Source: Arthrobacter sp. SPG23 (GTDB taxonomy: Bacteria > Actinomycetota > Actinomycetes > Actinomycetales > Micrococcaceae). Taken from it: a stretch of 64,000 nt of DNA. The translations under genes were made by a program, and so were the position numbers. Each line of letters starts with the position of its first letter. Positions within the stretch are counted from its first letter, which is position 1. Shown here piece after piece: positions 51,970 to 60,540 of this stretch. The DNA lies in assembly GCF_000876655.1 (NCBI RefSeq), contig NZ_JYCN01000001.1, positions 1 through 64,000 on the forward strand. The letters are read 5' to 3'. Under the pieces are notes generated by a model, which searched no databases, was not told the DNA's origin, and was given only the letters and a program-made list of their open reading frames with translations.

Positions 51970-53613
51970 TTAAGGTCCGGAAACAGGCAACTGAACGGTG
52001 ATGGTGGTCCCTGCCCCGAGTTCCGAGCTGACCGCCAGGTACCCGCGGTGCGCTTTCACAATGTCGTATGCAATGGCGAGTCCCAGGCCGCTGCCGGGGA
52101 CGGCAGTGGACGTGGCATTGGATGCACGGAAAAACCGGGTGAACAGATGCGGAATTTCTTCCTCCGGGATTCCAACACCGGTGTCGCGTACATGCACATT
52201 TACGCCCGGCTCGCCATCCGTCATTGCCTCAAAACGGCAGCTGACAACAATCTTGCCTCCGCGTGGCGTGAATTTGATGGCATTTGAAACAAGGTTGGTA
52301 AACACCTGCTCCAACTGGACTTCATCGGCGATTATCGCGGGGTCGCCGTCACACAGCTCCAAGGAGATGGAGACATCACCCAGTTCCGCCAGGGGTCGCA
52401 GCGCCACCGTCACAATCTGCAGGGTGTGCCCCAGCTGGACTGGCCCCAAGTGCAGGTTGGCGCCGTCGTAGTCCTGGCGCGAAACAGTGAGCATATCCTC
52501 GATCAGGCGGCGGAGCCGTTCCGAGTTCCGGACAATGATGTCCAGCATCCGGTCCACTTCAGGGGGCACCGGCCCTCCCACTCCGTCCTGGATCATGTCC
52601 AGGTAGGCGGAGATGGACGTGAGCGGGGTCCGAAGCTCATGGTTGACGGTGGCCAGGAAGTCGGTCTTGGCCTGGTCAAGATGCCGCAATTGCTTGACCA
52701 CCTGTTGCTGGGCGCTCATCAGGTGGCTTTGGATGAGCCCGTAGGCAACGTTGCCGGCAACGTGCTGGATCAGGGAGATTTCGGTGCGTGTCCAGACCCG
52801 CGGCTCGTCCAGCTGCGCAATCCAGATCACGCCGAGGGCCGATTTCCCCTCACCCACGGGAACGAACGCGGACGCCCAGGGGCCCATGTGTTCAGACCAG
52901 GCCGCCAGTTCCTGGTCCTCAGGGGACCATTCGTGGAAGTGATGGTCCTCCACTGCAAGCACTTCGGCCTCCGACCACAGCCGGTCCGCAACACCGTGCG
53001 CTGAGATCTCCTGGATGCCCAGTCCGTCCGGGACCGGGGCGAGGCCCGGGCGGTGCCACTCGGCAGCTATCCGGGGCACGCGGTCGTCGTCGAACGTGGT
53101 GAACAGTACGCGGTCGGCACCGAACGTCTCGCCGAATCCCCTCACCACGCAATCCGAAATCAGGCGGGGATCGTGGGTGGCGCGGATTGCGGAGGACACT
53201 CCCCGGAGTTTTTCGCGGAGCCGTTCAGCGCTTTGCCGTGCGTCGGAGCGCTGGGCGGCGCGGCTGATCAGGACGTCCGCCCGGTGAACGAGCTCGTCCG
53301 GAGCGGCGGGCTTTGCGATGTAGTCCGCCATGCCGAGTGTCCGGAGGCTTTCCGCCGCGGACTCGTCCGCAAGATCGATGAGGAGGAGCAGCGGTGCATC
53401 CACCGGCGGGCCCGCCAATGCATGATCCGCGACGACGATGCTTGGGTTGTGCTTCTCCAGCAGCGCGGTCAGGATTTCGTGGTTTAAGGCCGTGGAGACC
53501 TCGAACCCCGCGGCCGCAAGGACCGCGGCCGTAGCGGACAGGCGGCCGCTGTCCGGATCCGCCACGATGGCCGTGCGTGGTACGAGTGATTTCTCCGCCG
53601 TCTGAATTACCAC
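51970..53613 (-). CDS. REC-GAF histidine kinase
   Basis: A 547-residue soluble sensor kinase. A receiver-like domain (about 12-125) has an Asp in PSIVVADHALAG and Lys in ADYIAKP, but LLLLIDLAD where a Thr/Ser is usual, so phosphorylation is uncertain. A GAF domain follows (about 150-300, DRVLFTTFDDDRVPR), then HisKA with the phospho-His in ATVNHELRTPLTSI, and HATPase_c with NLVSNAIKFTP, DTGVGIP and GSGLGLAIAYDIV. No membrane helix is present. GTG 53613 follows AGGGGG; ATG 53670 would extend it. No response regulator is adjacent. It is divergent from SpoIIAA-like protein 2. Confidence 0.88.
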   Translation of the reverse strand: MVIQTAEKSLVPRTAIVADPDSGRLSATAAVLAAAGFEVSTALNHEILTALLEKHNPSIVVADHALAGPPVDAPLLLLIDLADESAAESLRTLGMADYIAKPAAPDELVHRADVLISRAAQRSDARQSAERLREKLRGVSSAIRATHDPRLISDCVVRGFGETFGADRVLFTTFDDDRVPRIAAEWHRPGLAPVPDGLGIQEISAHGVADRLWSEAEVLAVEDHHFHEWSPEDQELAAWSEHMGPWASAFVPVGEGKSALGVIWIAQLDEPRVWTRTEISLIQHVAGNVAYGLIQSHLMSAQQQVVKQLRHLDQAKTDFLATVNHELRTPLTSISAYLDMIQDGVGGPVPPEVDRMLDIIVRNSERLRRLIEDMLTVSRQDYDGANLHLGPVQLGHTLQIVTVALRPLAELGDVSISLELCDGDPAIIADEVQLEQVFTNLVSNAIKFTPRGGKIVVSCRFEAMTDGEPGVNVHVRDTGVGIPEEEIPHLFTRFFRASNATSTAVPGSGLGLAIAYDIVKAHRGYLAVSSELGAGTTITVQLPVSGP

Positions 53614-53707
53614 ACTGCCCCCTTCGGTCCCCGGTTGAGTACATTGTAGGGTGACATCAGTCGCACGCATCCCGTGCGGGCTAACCCCGGCGGGAGGAAT
53701 GGCGGAT

Positions 53708-54079
53708 ATGTCCGGAGACAGCGAGGTGGGCACAGAGGCGGGATTGTCGCTGGGAACCGACGGAGTGCTTCGGCTGACGTGGCCGCGGGGGGCCTCCATA
53801 ACGGCTGAGGACGCGGAGCGCGCCATGCTCAGGGTGAACCAGCTGTGCGGCAGTGACCGGCATCCCATGCTGGTGGACATGGCCACCACCGCCGATGTGT
53901 CCCGCGGCGCCCGCGCAGTCTTCGGGCGCCCGTGCCAGGCGTCCAGGATCGCATTGCTGGGGTCCTCGCCGGTGGACCGGGTCCTGGCTAATTTCTTCCT
54001 CGGGATCAACGCGGTGCCGTGCCCCACCAAGTTCTTCACGTCGGAGCCGGACGCACTTACCTGGCTTGCCCTCACATGA
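53708..54079 (+). CDS. SpoIIAA-like (STAS-like) small protein 2
   Basis: A 123-residue paralogue of the 50106-50465 protein. Shared blocks are MLVDMATTADVSRGARAVF, IALLGSSPVDRVLANFFLG and KFFTSEPDALTWL. ATG 53708 has GGGAGGA 9 bases upstream; ATG 53699 is too close to it. It is divergent from the REC-GAF histidine kinase, just as its paralogue is tied to the GGDEF-EAL gene, which suggests a regulatory partner role. Confidence 0.78.
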   Translation: MSGDSEVGTEAGLSLGTDGVLRLTWPRGASITAEDAERAMLRVNQLCGSDRHPMLVDMATTADVSRGARAVFGRPCQASRIALLGSSPVDRVLANFFLGINAVPCPTKFFTSEPDALTWLALT

Positions 54080-54120
54080 CTCATGGCGCCTGATTCCGCG
54101 GGCGCCACTTCCGATGCCCT

Positions 54121-54126
54121 TATATT
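54121..54126 (+). promoter_or_regulatory. -10 element for a leaderless gene
   Basis: TATATT ends 6 bases before ATG 54133, placing the transcription start on the A of the start codon. Confidence 0.65.
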
Positions 54127-54132
54127 TGGACA

Positions 54133-54954
54133 ATGCTCGCCGCCCTGAAGAAGTATCTGCTGGTCCCCAAGCTTGTGCGGTTGTCCGCAGGGGCGCCGCG
54201 GGACCACCACGTCGCCTGGGACCGGTTCTGGTCCACTGTGAAAACCACGGGGGCCAGCGGCGACGTTCTCTGGGACTCCGGCACCGACCACGAGATGCAG
54301 GGCTACGTGGACAGGCTGCGCCTGCACCTGGACCGGGCGCTGCCGGTTGTGGATATCGGCTGCGGCAACGGCAGCTTCACCCGGCAACTGGCCGGCCATT
54401 TCCCGTATGCCGTGGGTGTCGATGTATCCGCCCACGCGGTCCGGCGTGCCCGCGCCGAGTCAGCCGGGCTGACTAATGTCTCTTACGCCGTCCGGGACAT
54501 GACGGCTTCCGGCGCCGGCCATGGACTGGATGCGGAGCTTGCCGCGCTGGCCGCGGGGGGACAGGCGGGACGCGGCGCGAATGTGTTCATCCGCGGCGTG
54601 CTGCACGTCCTGGGCGAACGTGACCGGTATGCCCTGGCCGAGAACGCCCGCGCCATCACGGGGGCAAACGGCCGCGTGTTCCTGGCCGAAACCGACTTCC
54701 GGGGAAACGCCATCGACTACGTGTCGCACCTCGGCGCAACGCTCCGGTCCATCCCTGCGCCGCTTGAAGGTGCCATTCGCGCGCTGCCGATGCCGGGACG
54801 TTTCGGCCCCAGGGAGCGGAGCCTGGCATTCCCGGCCAGCCGCTGGGAACTGGTCGAGGAGGGTCCCGCGACGATCGAGACGATGCCCTTGTCCAACCCC
54901 GCTCGGGCTGACCTCATCCCCGGCTACTTCGCCGTGCTGCAGGCGCGGGGCTAG
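54133..54954 (+). CDS. Class I SAM-dependent methyltransferase
   Basis: A 273-residue Rossmann methyltransferase. Motif I is PVVDIGCGNGSFTRQLAGHF (about residues 74-93), the acidic loop VGVDVSAHAVRRARAES, and motif IV-like NVFIRGVLHVLGE. The C-terminal part has no family-specific feature. The substrate is unknown. It appears to be expressed from its own leaderless promoter. Confidence 0.85.
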   Translation: MLAALKKYLLVPKLVRLSAGAPRDHHVAWDRFWSTVKTTGASGDVLWDSGTDHEMQGYVDRLRLHLDRALPVVDIGCGNGSFTRQLAGHFPYAVGVDVSAHAVRRARAESAGLTNVSYAVRDMTASGAGHGLDAELAALAAGGQAGRGANVFIRGVLHVLGERDRYALAENARAITGANGRVFLAETDFRGNAIDYVSHLGATLRSIPAPLEGAIRALPMPGRFGPRERSLAFPASRWELVEEGPATIETMPLSNPARADLIPGYFAVLQARG

Positions 54955-55002
54955 CTGCAGGGGAGGGGTCAGGAGCCACTCCCGCCCCTGTGGCCGCTGG
55001 CG

Positions 55003-55449
55003 CTAGCCGCGGCCCATGCTGGTTGAGGGATCGCCGTCCGCCTCGGACGGATCCGCGCGCAGGTCGCCTGGGTCCGGATCCGGGAGGCCTGCGGGGCCAG
55101 GCGTTCCGTGTCCGGCGGCGCCGGAGCGCAAGCCCGGGTCTTCGCCGCCATCTGGATTTTCACCGCGGTCCGGGCTTTCGCCCGGCGCGGGGGCGCCATG
55201 AGGATCATCGAGCGGCGGAGCGTCGTCCGGACGGGTCCGGGGCCTCTCCGGCGGCATGCCGGGCGGGGTTTCGCCCGGATCCACTGAGTCCGTGGCGTTG
55301 GAACTTTCGCTGATGGAGGAGTGAACCCGGATGTCCTCGTTAGGATCGCCGGGATCCGGCACATGCCCGTCGTCGGTTCTGGGCGCGGTGCCCGCCAAGT
55401 CCTCGACGGCGTTCCTGGCAGCTTTCTCGATGCTGTCTCCGATTCCCAT
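55003..55449 (-). CDS. Disordered acidic Pro/Asp-rich protein
   Basis: A 148-residue protein of unknown function. A short amphipathic start (GIGDSIEKAARNAVEDLAG) is followed by about 120 residues rich in Asp, Pro, Gly and Glu without predicted structure (for example DPGETPPGMPPERPRTRPDD). GAGGAG precedes ATG 55449. Similar low-complexity acidic proteins lie at 57487-57753 and 62192-62740. Confidence 0.7.
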   Translation of the reverse strand: MGIGDSIEKAARNAVEDLAGTAPRTDDGHVPDPGDPNEDIRVHSSISESSNATDSVDPGETPPGMPPERPRTRPDDAPPLDDPHGAPAPGESPDRGENPDGGEDPGLRSGAAGHGTPGPAGLPDPDPGDLRADPSEADGDPSTSMGRG

Positions 55450-55579
55450 TGCCCCGCTCCTCACTGTTCCCTCGGACTGTTCCATCAGGCTCTTCCATCG
55501 GCGTGAGCCGACAAGCCGGTGATGCTGACACTCCAGATTTATCAGCATGCTTATGAATAGTCCAGAGTCCTCCGAAGCC

Positions 55580-56533
55580 TCAGCTTCCAAGTTCCATCAT
55601 CAGGGCGGGCAGTTCATCGGCAAGTTCCCGGGCCAGGTAACCGAGGCTTCCCAGCCGGCTCGCCAGCCTGTCGCCGGCGGCGGCGTGGAGGTGGGTGCCC
55701 CAGCACGTCGCCTGCGCATCCGACGTCCCCCGGGCGCGCAGTCCGGCGATGGCGCCGGCCAGGATGTCCCCGCTGCCGGACGTGCCCAAGCCGCCGTATC
55801 CCGTGGTGATTTCCCATAGCCGGATACCGCCGTCGCCGGTTTCATCCGGGCTTCCGCCCTTCTTTTCGCCCTGTCCCCGACCGGCGATGACGCCCTGGCA
55901 ACTCACCACGGCGCTGTAACGAGCTGCTATTTCCGCAACGTCCTGGTGCAGGTCCTTGACGTCCCGCCCCAGCAGGATTCCGGTTTCGGTGATATTCGGT
56001 GTCAGGATGAGCCGGCCTGCCCATGGGCCCAGCTCTTCGAGGAGGTCGGGAAGGCAACCCAAAGCGTAGGCGTCGAGTACCATCGCGGGCCGGTCGGCAG
56101 AGTCTTCGCCGTCCCCGTCACCGTCGTCCAGTTTCAGCAGCTCCCTTAGGAGCGACTCCGCCTCGCCCAGGTCGTCCAGTCCCGGTCCCACCAGGACCGC
56201 CGCCGCTTTCCCTAGTTCGTCGGCCAGGGCCGATGCCCCGGAGCCCCGGACGGCGCCGTCGTTCGTTTCAGCGAGGCCCACCACCCCCGCTTCCGGCAGC
56301 GCCACCGCAACGTGCACCGCCGTGGACCCCGCAACTGCCAGGGTGAGCCGGCCCGCGCCGGCGCGCAGGGCCGCGGTGCCGGCCAGCAGGGCGGCGCCCG
56401 GAGTCTTCCGGGCTCCGCCAATGACCAGCACGGATCCGCGGTCGTCCTTGCCGGATCCGCCGCCCGGAAGCGGCCAGTCGCGTAGCAGGGTGGGGGTGAC
56501 CGGCTCGGCTGCCGGCCTACGCGGGGTGGACAT
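55580..56533 (-). CDS. nnrD: ADP-dependent NAD(P)H-hydrate dehydratase
   Basis: A 317-residue YjeF-C-domain enzyme that dehydrates damaged NAD(P)HX back to NAD(P)H. Family signs are GSVLVIGGARKTPGAALLAG, AVLVGPGLDD, LTPNITETGILLG and the nucleotide-binding GGLGTSGSGDILAGAIAGL. The N-terminal epimerase domain of bifunctional NnrE-D proteins is absent. An Asp/Gly-rich insert (DDGDGDGEDSADR) is unusual. It overlaps the upstream phosphatase gene by 17 bases. Confidence 0.9.
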   Translation of the reverse strand: MSTPRRPAAEPVTPTLLRDWPLPGGGSGKDDRGSVLVIGGARKTPGAALLAGTAALRAGAGRLTLAVAGSTAVHVAVALPEAGVVGLAETNDGAVRGSGASALADELGKAAAVLVGPGLDDLGEAESLLRELLKLDDGDGDGEDSADRPAMVLDAYALGCLPDLLEELGPWAGRLILTPNITETGILLGRDVKDLHQDVAEIAARYSAVVSCQGVIAGRGQGEKKGGSPDETGDGGIRLWEITTGYGGLGTSGSGDILAGAIAGLRARGTSDAQATCWGTHLHAAAGDRLASRLGSLGYLARELADELPALMMELGS

Positions 56534-57305
56534 TGGCGTCTCCTGCGTGCTCGGTCACTGCAACGCCTTCGCTGACCAGGTGATCGGCCATGTTGAAGCT
56601 TTCCAGCACCCACGGTCCGGCACCGTCCGGCCGCACGAACCGCGTGAGGGAGGCGTTGAGGATGGTGGATGTGGCCGCGATATCGAGGATCTCCGGTTCG
56701 GTGAGCCCTTCCAGGATGTAACGGAACAGCAGGATCAGGGCGTCGTGGCACACCAGCACCACCCGGCCGGCGCCCGGTTGCCGTTCCAGGTCGGCCAGCA
56801 GGGAGCGAAGCCGAAGCACGACGTCGGCCCAGGATTCGCCGCCGGGCGGCCGGTAGTAGAACTTTCCCAGCCATCGCCGCCGTGCCGCTTCCTCCGGCAG
56901 CCGGGCTTCCACTCCCGCGGAGGTCAGCATGTCCAGGATGCCCAGTTCCCGGTCGCGAAGCCGCTCATCGATGAGGATCGCCGCGGGCCACCCGCCTTTC
57001 TTCACGGCGAGTTCGGCCGTCTGGCGGGCGCGGACGTAGGGCGATGACCAGACTGACGCGGGCAGCTGCTCGTCAGGAAAGTCAGCGAACAGCCTGCCGA
57101 GGGCAAGTGCCTGGTCCCGTCCGGTGGCGGAAAGCTCCACGTCGGCATCCCGCGCCGGAACCGCGATGACGTGGGCTCCGGATTCCCTGGCCATCGTCGC
57201 GGCCACGTTGCCCTCGCTCTCGCCGTGCCGCACCAGCAGAAGCTCGGTCAGTCCCGTTCGCATGGGACCTCTTCCTGAAGAATCTCGGTCATAGGATTGC
57301 GGCAT
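56517..57305 (-). CDS. Histidine phosphatase family protein
   Basis: A 262-residue phosphoglycerate-mutase-like enzyme. The phospho-His motif is LLLVRHGESEGN (about residue 24), with SSPYVRARQTAELA, LRDRELG, PPGGESWADVV and the second catalytic His in VVLVCHDALILLF. The pattern PPGGES suggests a broad-specificity phosphatase rather than a glycolytic mutase. ATG 57305 follows AAGGGGG. It is co-transcribed with nnrD. Confidence 0.88.
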   Translation of the reverse strand: MPQSYDRDSSGRGPMRTGLTELLLVRHGESEGNVAATMARESGAHVIAVPARDADVELSATGRDQALALGRLFADFPDEQLPASVWSSPYVRARQTAELAVKKGGWPAAILIDERLRDRELGILDMLTSAGVEARLPEEAARRRWLGKFYYRPPGGESWADVVLRLRSLLADLERQPGAGRVVLVCHDALILLFRYILEGLTEPEILDIAATSTILNASLTRFVRPDGAGPWVLESFNMADHLVSEGVAVTEHAGDANVHPA

Positions 57306-57486
57306 TGCTACCCCCTTGGTCCGGGCCCGTTCCGTGGGCCGTAGTCGCGCCCCCATTGGCGGCGCATGGCTCAGGAATGCCCACGTTACTACTCCTCGTG
57401 AGTCCTTGTCGCGGCAACCAGGGAGGGTTAGGCTGGCCACCCATCAGCTTGCGCATCTCCGCATTCTCCCGACGAACGGACTACAC

Positions 57487-57753
57487 ATGAGCACGTACCA
57501 CCCGGAGAACGACCCCTCGAATCCGGACCGTCCCGGCAGCGCGGAACCGGCGGCGGGGCGGCCGAACCCTCAAGCAACGAAACCTGAAGAAACGCCCGGG
57601 AAGGACCGGACGTCCAAGGATCCTGCGGCCACGGCGAATCCTGACCCGTTGGAAGGAAACATCACCGGCCTGGAGCCCGGCGGCGGCGTTCCGCCCGGCG
57701 AAACGCCTCCCGCGGAAGACTCCATGAGCGCGGACCAGGGGCACGGCGAATAG
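57487..57753 (+). CDS. DUF6480-like small disordered protein
   Basis: An 88-residue hydrophilic protein. The C-terminal GNITGLEPGGGVPPGETPPA followed by EDSMS matches, from memory, the actinobacterial DUF6480 family. The rest is Pro/Glu/Asn-rich and disordered. Function unknown. TAGGCT at 57429-57434 may be its -10, giving a leader of about 46 bases. Confidence 0.72.
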   Translation: MSTYHPENDPSNPDRPGSAEPAAGRPNPQATKPEETPGKDRTSKDPAATANPDPLEGNITGLEPGGGVPPGETPPAEDSMSADQGHGE

Positions 57754-57775
57754 CTGAATCCGGTCCGCAGGGGGC

Positions 57776-57781
57776 TATCCT
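57776..57781 (+). promoter_or_regulatory. -10 element for a leaderless gene
   Basis: TATCCT ends 6 bases before ATG 57788 of the alpha/beta hydrolase. Confidence 0.65.
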
Positions 57782-57787
57782 CGACGG

Positions 57788-58600
57788 ATGAAGGGTGCCG
57801 TAGCTACAGACGTCGAGGCCGGAGGCCTGCGCGGGCGGATGTACGCTTCGCGGGCCACACCAGCCGTCCGCGCGGAGGCCCCCGCGGAGTCTCCGACCAT
57901 TGTCCTCATCCACGGGATTGGCGTCTCCCACCGATACCTTGTCCGGCTGCACCAGGCAATGGCCCGGATGGCGGACACTATTTCGATCGACCTTCCGGGC
58001 TTCGGCTCCACGCCTCGCCCGGACCGCCAGCTCATGGTGGCGGACCAGGCAGCCTTTATCCATGACGTGCTGGACAAGGCCGGGGTGGGGCCCCGTGTCC
58101 TGGTGGGCCACTCCATGGGGGCGCAGTTCGTCCTGGAAGCCGCCCTGCAGCGGCCGGATCAGGTGCCGCAGGTGGTGCTGATGGGGCCGGTGGTGGACGT
58201 TCGGCGCCGCACGCTGCCCCGCCAGATGCTCGCGCTGGCCCAAGACGCAGTCCTGTACGAAACCCCGGGCTCTAACGCCCTGGTGTTCAGCGACTACCTG
58301 CGGTGCGGGCCGCTCTGGTACCTCAAGGAGCTGCGGGTCATGATGAACTACCGGACCGAGGAGCGGATCCGCGGGCTGGTCACGCCCGTGATGGTCCTCC
58401 GCGGCGCATCCGATCCCATCGCAACGGGTGAATGGTGCCGGATCCTGACCCGCCGGGCACCGGCGGGGACGTTGGTGGAGGTCCCCGGCTCCGGGCACGT
58501 GGTCCAGCACACCGGCACGGCCCAGGTGGTGGACGCAATCAGCAGCTTCACGGGACTCCCCGGTTCCGGCGCCCCGGAACAAGTCCTGAACCGTCAGTAG
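57788..58600 (+). CDS. Alpha/beta hydrolase
   Basis: A 270-residue alpha/beta-fold hydrolase of the haloperoxidase/lipase-like group. The oxyanion motif is IVLIHGIGVSHRY, the nucleophile Ser lies in VLVGHSMGAQFVLEAAL (about residue 109), Asp in VLRGASDPIA, and His in PGSGHVVQHT. There is no export signal. The substrate is unknown. Transcription likely starts at its first base. Confidence 0.88.
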   Translation: MKGAVATDVEAGGLRGRMYASRATPAVRAEAPAESPTIVLIHGIGVSHRYLVRLHQAMARMADTISIDLPGFGSTPRPDRQLMVADQAAFIHDVLDKAGVGPRVLVGHSMGAQFVLEAALQRPDQVPQVVLMGPVVDVRRRTLPRQMLALAQDAVLYETPGSNALVFSDYLRCGPLWYLKELRVMMNYRTEERIRGLVTPVMVLRGASDPIATGEWCRILTRRAPAGTLVEVPGSGHVVQHTGTAQVVDAISSFTGLPGSGAPEQVLNRQ

Positions 58601-58678
58601 TCCGAGCCGCGCTGGTCACTACGCGGGGTTCATGACAACAGGTAAGCGCTTTCCTGTGGTTGCTGGCAGGATAGACGC

Positions 58679-59803
58679 ATGCGCATTCTCATCGCTCCGG
58701 ACAAGTTCAAAGGGTCACTCACCGCTGCCCAGGCAGCCAGCGCCATCGCCGAGGGGGCGCTGCGCGTCTATCCGGATGCGGTTGCCACGCAGTTCCCCGT
58801 TGCCGACGGCGGGGAGGGCACCCTCGAGGCCGCCGTTGCCGCCGGCTACGAGGAACGGCTGAACGCGGTCGTCGGCCCCATCCTGGCGCCCATCGGCGCA
58901 GCCTGGGCCATCCGCAAGGATGCCTTCGGCGGCGCGACCGCCGTCATTGAGACCGCCCAGGCATCGGGGCTGGCGCACATGGAGCCGACACCAGCGAACG
59001 CGCTGCGCGCCCACAGCTACGGCTGCGGCCAGCTGATCGCCGCTGCGCTGGACGCCGGAGCCACGGAAATCGTGCTGGGCGTGGGCGGCTCCGCCATGAC
59101 CGACGGCGGCAGCGGCGCCCTGCGCGCCCTCGGCCTGAAGCCGCTGGACGCCGCCGGGAACGTGGTTCCCCTGGGCGGCGGTTCCCTGATGGACGTTGCG
59201 GAGGTGGATGTCTCCGGCCTTGATCCCCGGCTGGCTGCCGTCACGTTCCGGATTGCGGTGGATGTCCAGAACCCGCTGTTCGGACCCAACGGCGCCGCGC
59301 ACGTCTTCGGCCCGCAGAAGGGGGCCGACGAGGACGCCGTCGAACGGCTGGACGCAGGGCTTCGCAACTGGGCATCCGTCCTCCGGGAAGCCACGGGGCG
59401 CGATGTCAGCGAGCCCGGAGCCGGCGCGGCCGGCGGGTTCCCGGCGTCGTTCCTGGCGTTCAGCAACGCAACCCTGGAAGGCGGCTTCGCGCTGGTGGCG
59501 GGCCTGACCGGCCTGGCGGCCCAGCTGGCCGAAGCGGACCTTGTGATCACCGGCGAGGGGTCCATGGATTCGCAGTCGCTGGAAGGCAAGGCGCCTATTG
59601 CCCTGGCCGATGCGGCACGCGAGCGGGGCATCCCCGTGATTGTGGTGGCCGGGCGCATCCTGGTCACTCCCGAGGACCTTGCCGAGCACGGAGTGGTGGC
59701 CGCCGCGCAGCTCCTGGACGTCGCGGCCAGCCCGGAAGACGCGGTGGCTAACGCCGCCAAGTACCTCGCGTGGGCCACCAGCCAGGTCCTCGAGGGGGCC
59801 TGA
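58679..59803 (+). CDS. Glycerate kinase (GlxK/GarK family)
   Basis: A 374-residue glycerate kinase type 1 enzyme that makes 2-phosphoglycerate or 3-phosphoglycerate from D-glycerate. The opening MRILIAPDKFKGSLTAAQAA is diagnostic, with VADGGEGTLEA, LGVGGSAMTDGGSGALRALG, FGPQKGA and VITGEGSMDSQSLEGKAP. CAGGAT at 58667-58672 is placed for a leaderless start at ATG 58679. The stop is followed by a hairpin shared with the convergent gene. Confidence 0.95.
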   Translation: MRILIAPDKFKGSLTAAQAASAIAEGALRVYPDAVATQFPVADGGEGTLEAAVAAGYEERLNAVVGPILAPIGAAWAIRKDAFGGATAVIETAQASGLAHMEPTPANALRAHSYGCGQLIAAALDAGATEIVLGVGGSAMTDGGSGALRALGLKPLDAAGNVVPLGGGSLMDVAEVDVSGLDPRLAAVTFRIAVDVQNPLFGPNGAAHVFGPQKGADEDAVERLDAGLRNWASVLREATGRDVSEPGAGAAGGFPASFLAFSNATLEGGFALVAGLTGLAAQLAEADLVITGEGSMDSQSLEGKAPIALADAARERGIPVIVVAGRILVTPEDLAEHGVVAAAQLLDVAASPEDAVANAAKYLAWATSQVLEGA

Positions 59804-59805
59804 CG

Positions 59806-59836
59806 CCGGCGCCTCCGGATATGCGTTAGGCGCCGG
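59806..59836. terminator. Hairpin between convergent genes
   Basis: CCGGCGCC and GGCGCCGG form an 8-bp stem with a 15-base loop, at the junction of two convergent stops. There is no T-tract. Confidence 0.5.
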
Positions 59837-60488
59837 TCTCGTAATGCGGTTCGGCCACAGGTTTGGATTCGGGGGAGCCCCGTTCGCGAAGGTAGACCGA
59901 GGCTCCCACCAGGACGGCAACGGCCAGGAATTCGCTCTGCCAGTTCTGGAAGGACTCGAACCAGAACCGGCTGGTGGCGAGGTAGCCAAGCAGCGTCACG
60001 CCGGGCTGCCCGTGGCTTTGCTGTTCCTGGCTGTATTCCTCGCTTCCGCCCACGGCATGGAGGGTGAAGGATGCCAGGAACAGCAGCAGGAACATGATCG
60101 ACAGTGAGTGCTCATACACCTTGAGCACCACGCCTCCGCGGCGCACGGGCCATGGCGTGGCCGCCTTAACCGTCGCGTCCCGCGGATCCTGGTCCTGCGG
60201 CGCGGCGCGGCCCATCGGCTTGGATTCCGAGGAGCCCTTCTGGAAAAGGAAGACCGTCAGGATGACGTACATGCCCATCTGCAGGAATTCCGATTCCCAG
60301 TTCTCGAAGGTCGCTTCCATGAATGCGCCGGTGGCGAGGTAGCCGGCAATTCCCACCGCCGGCTGTCCATGGGCAAGCTGGTCTTCGCTGTAATCGCTTG
60401 CCCCGCTGACCACCATGCCGCCGAAAAACAACGCGAACAGCCCAATGTTGGCCAGCAGCAGCCCGTGTTCCTTAGCCCACTTCTTCAT
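59826..60488 (-). CDS. DUF6766-like membrane protein with internal duplication
   Basis: A 220-residue membrane protein of about four helices, built from two similar halves. Half one has DYSEDQLAHGQPAVGIAGYL, then ATFENWESEFLQMGM and KGSSESKP; half two has EYSQEQQSHGQPGVTLLGYL, then SFQNWQSEFLAVAV and RGSPESKP. Function unknown. GGGAGGC precedes the ATG. It is transcribed in the same direction as the DUF6328-like gene upstream. Confidence 0.82.
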   Translation of the reverse strand: MKKWAKEHGLLLANIGLFALFFGGMVVSGASDYSEDQLAHGQPAVGIAGYLATGAFMEATFENWESEFLQMGMYVILTVFLFQKGSSESKPMGRAAPQDQDPRDATVKAATPWPVRRGGVVLKVYEHSLSIMFLLLFLASFTLHAVGGSEEYSQEQQSHGQPGVTLLGYLATSRFWFESFQNWQSEFLAVAVLVGASVYLRERGSPESKPVAEPHYETGA

Positions 60489-60540
60489 GGCGCCTCCCGG
60501 AGAGTTTGGTTGAATTCAGTCACAGGTCCCGGCATTCCGG

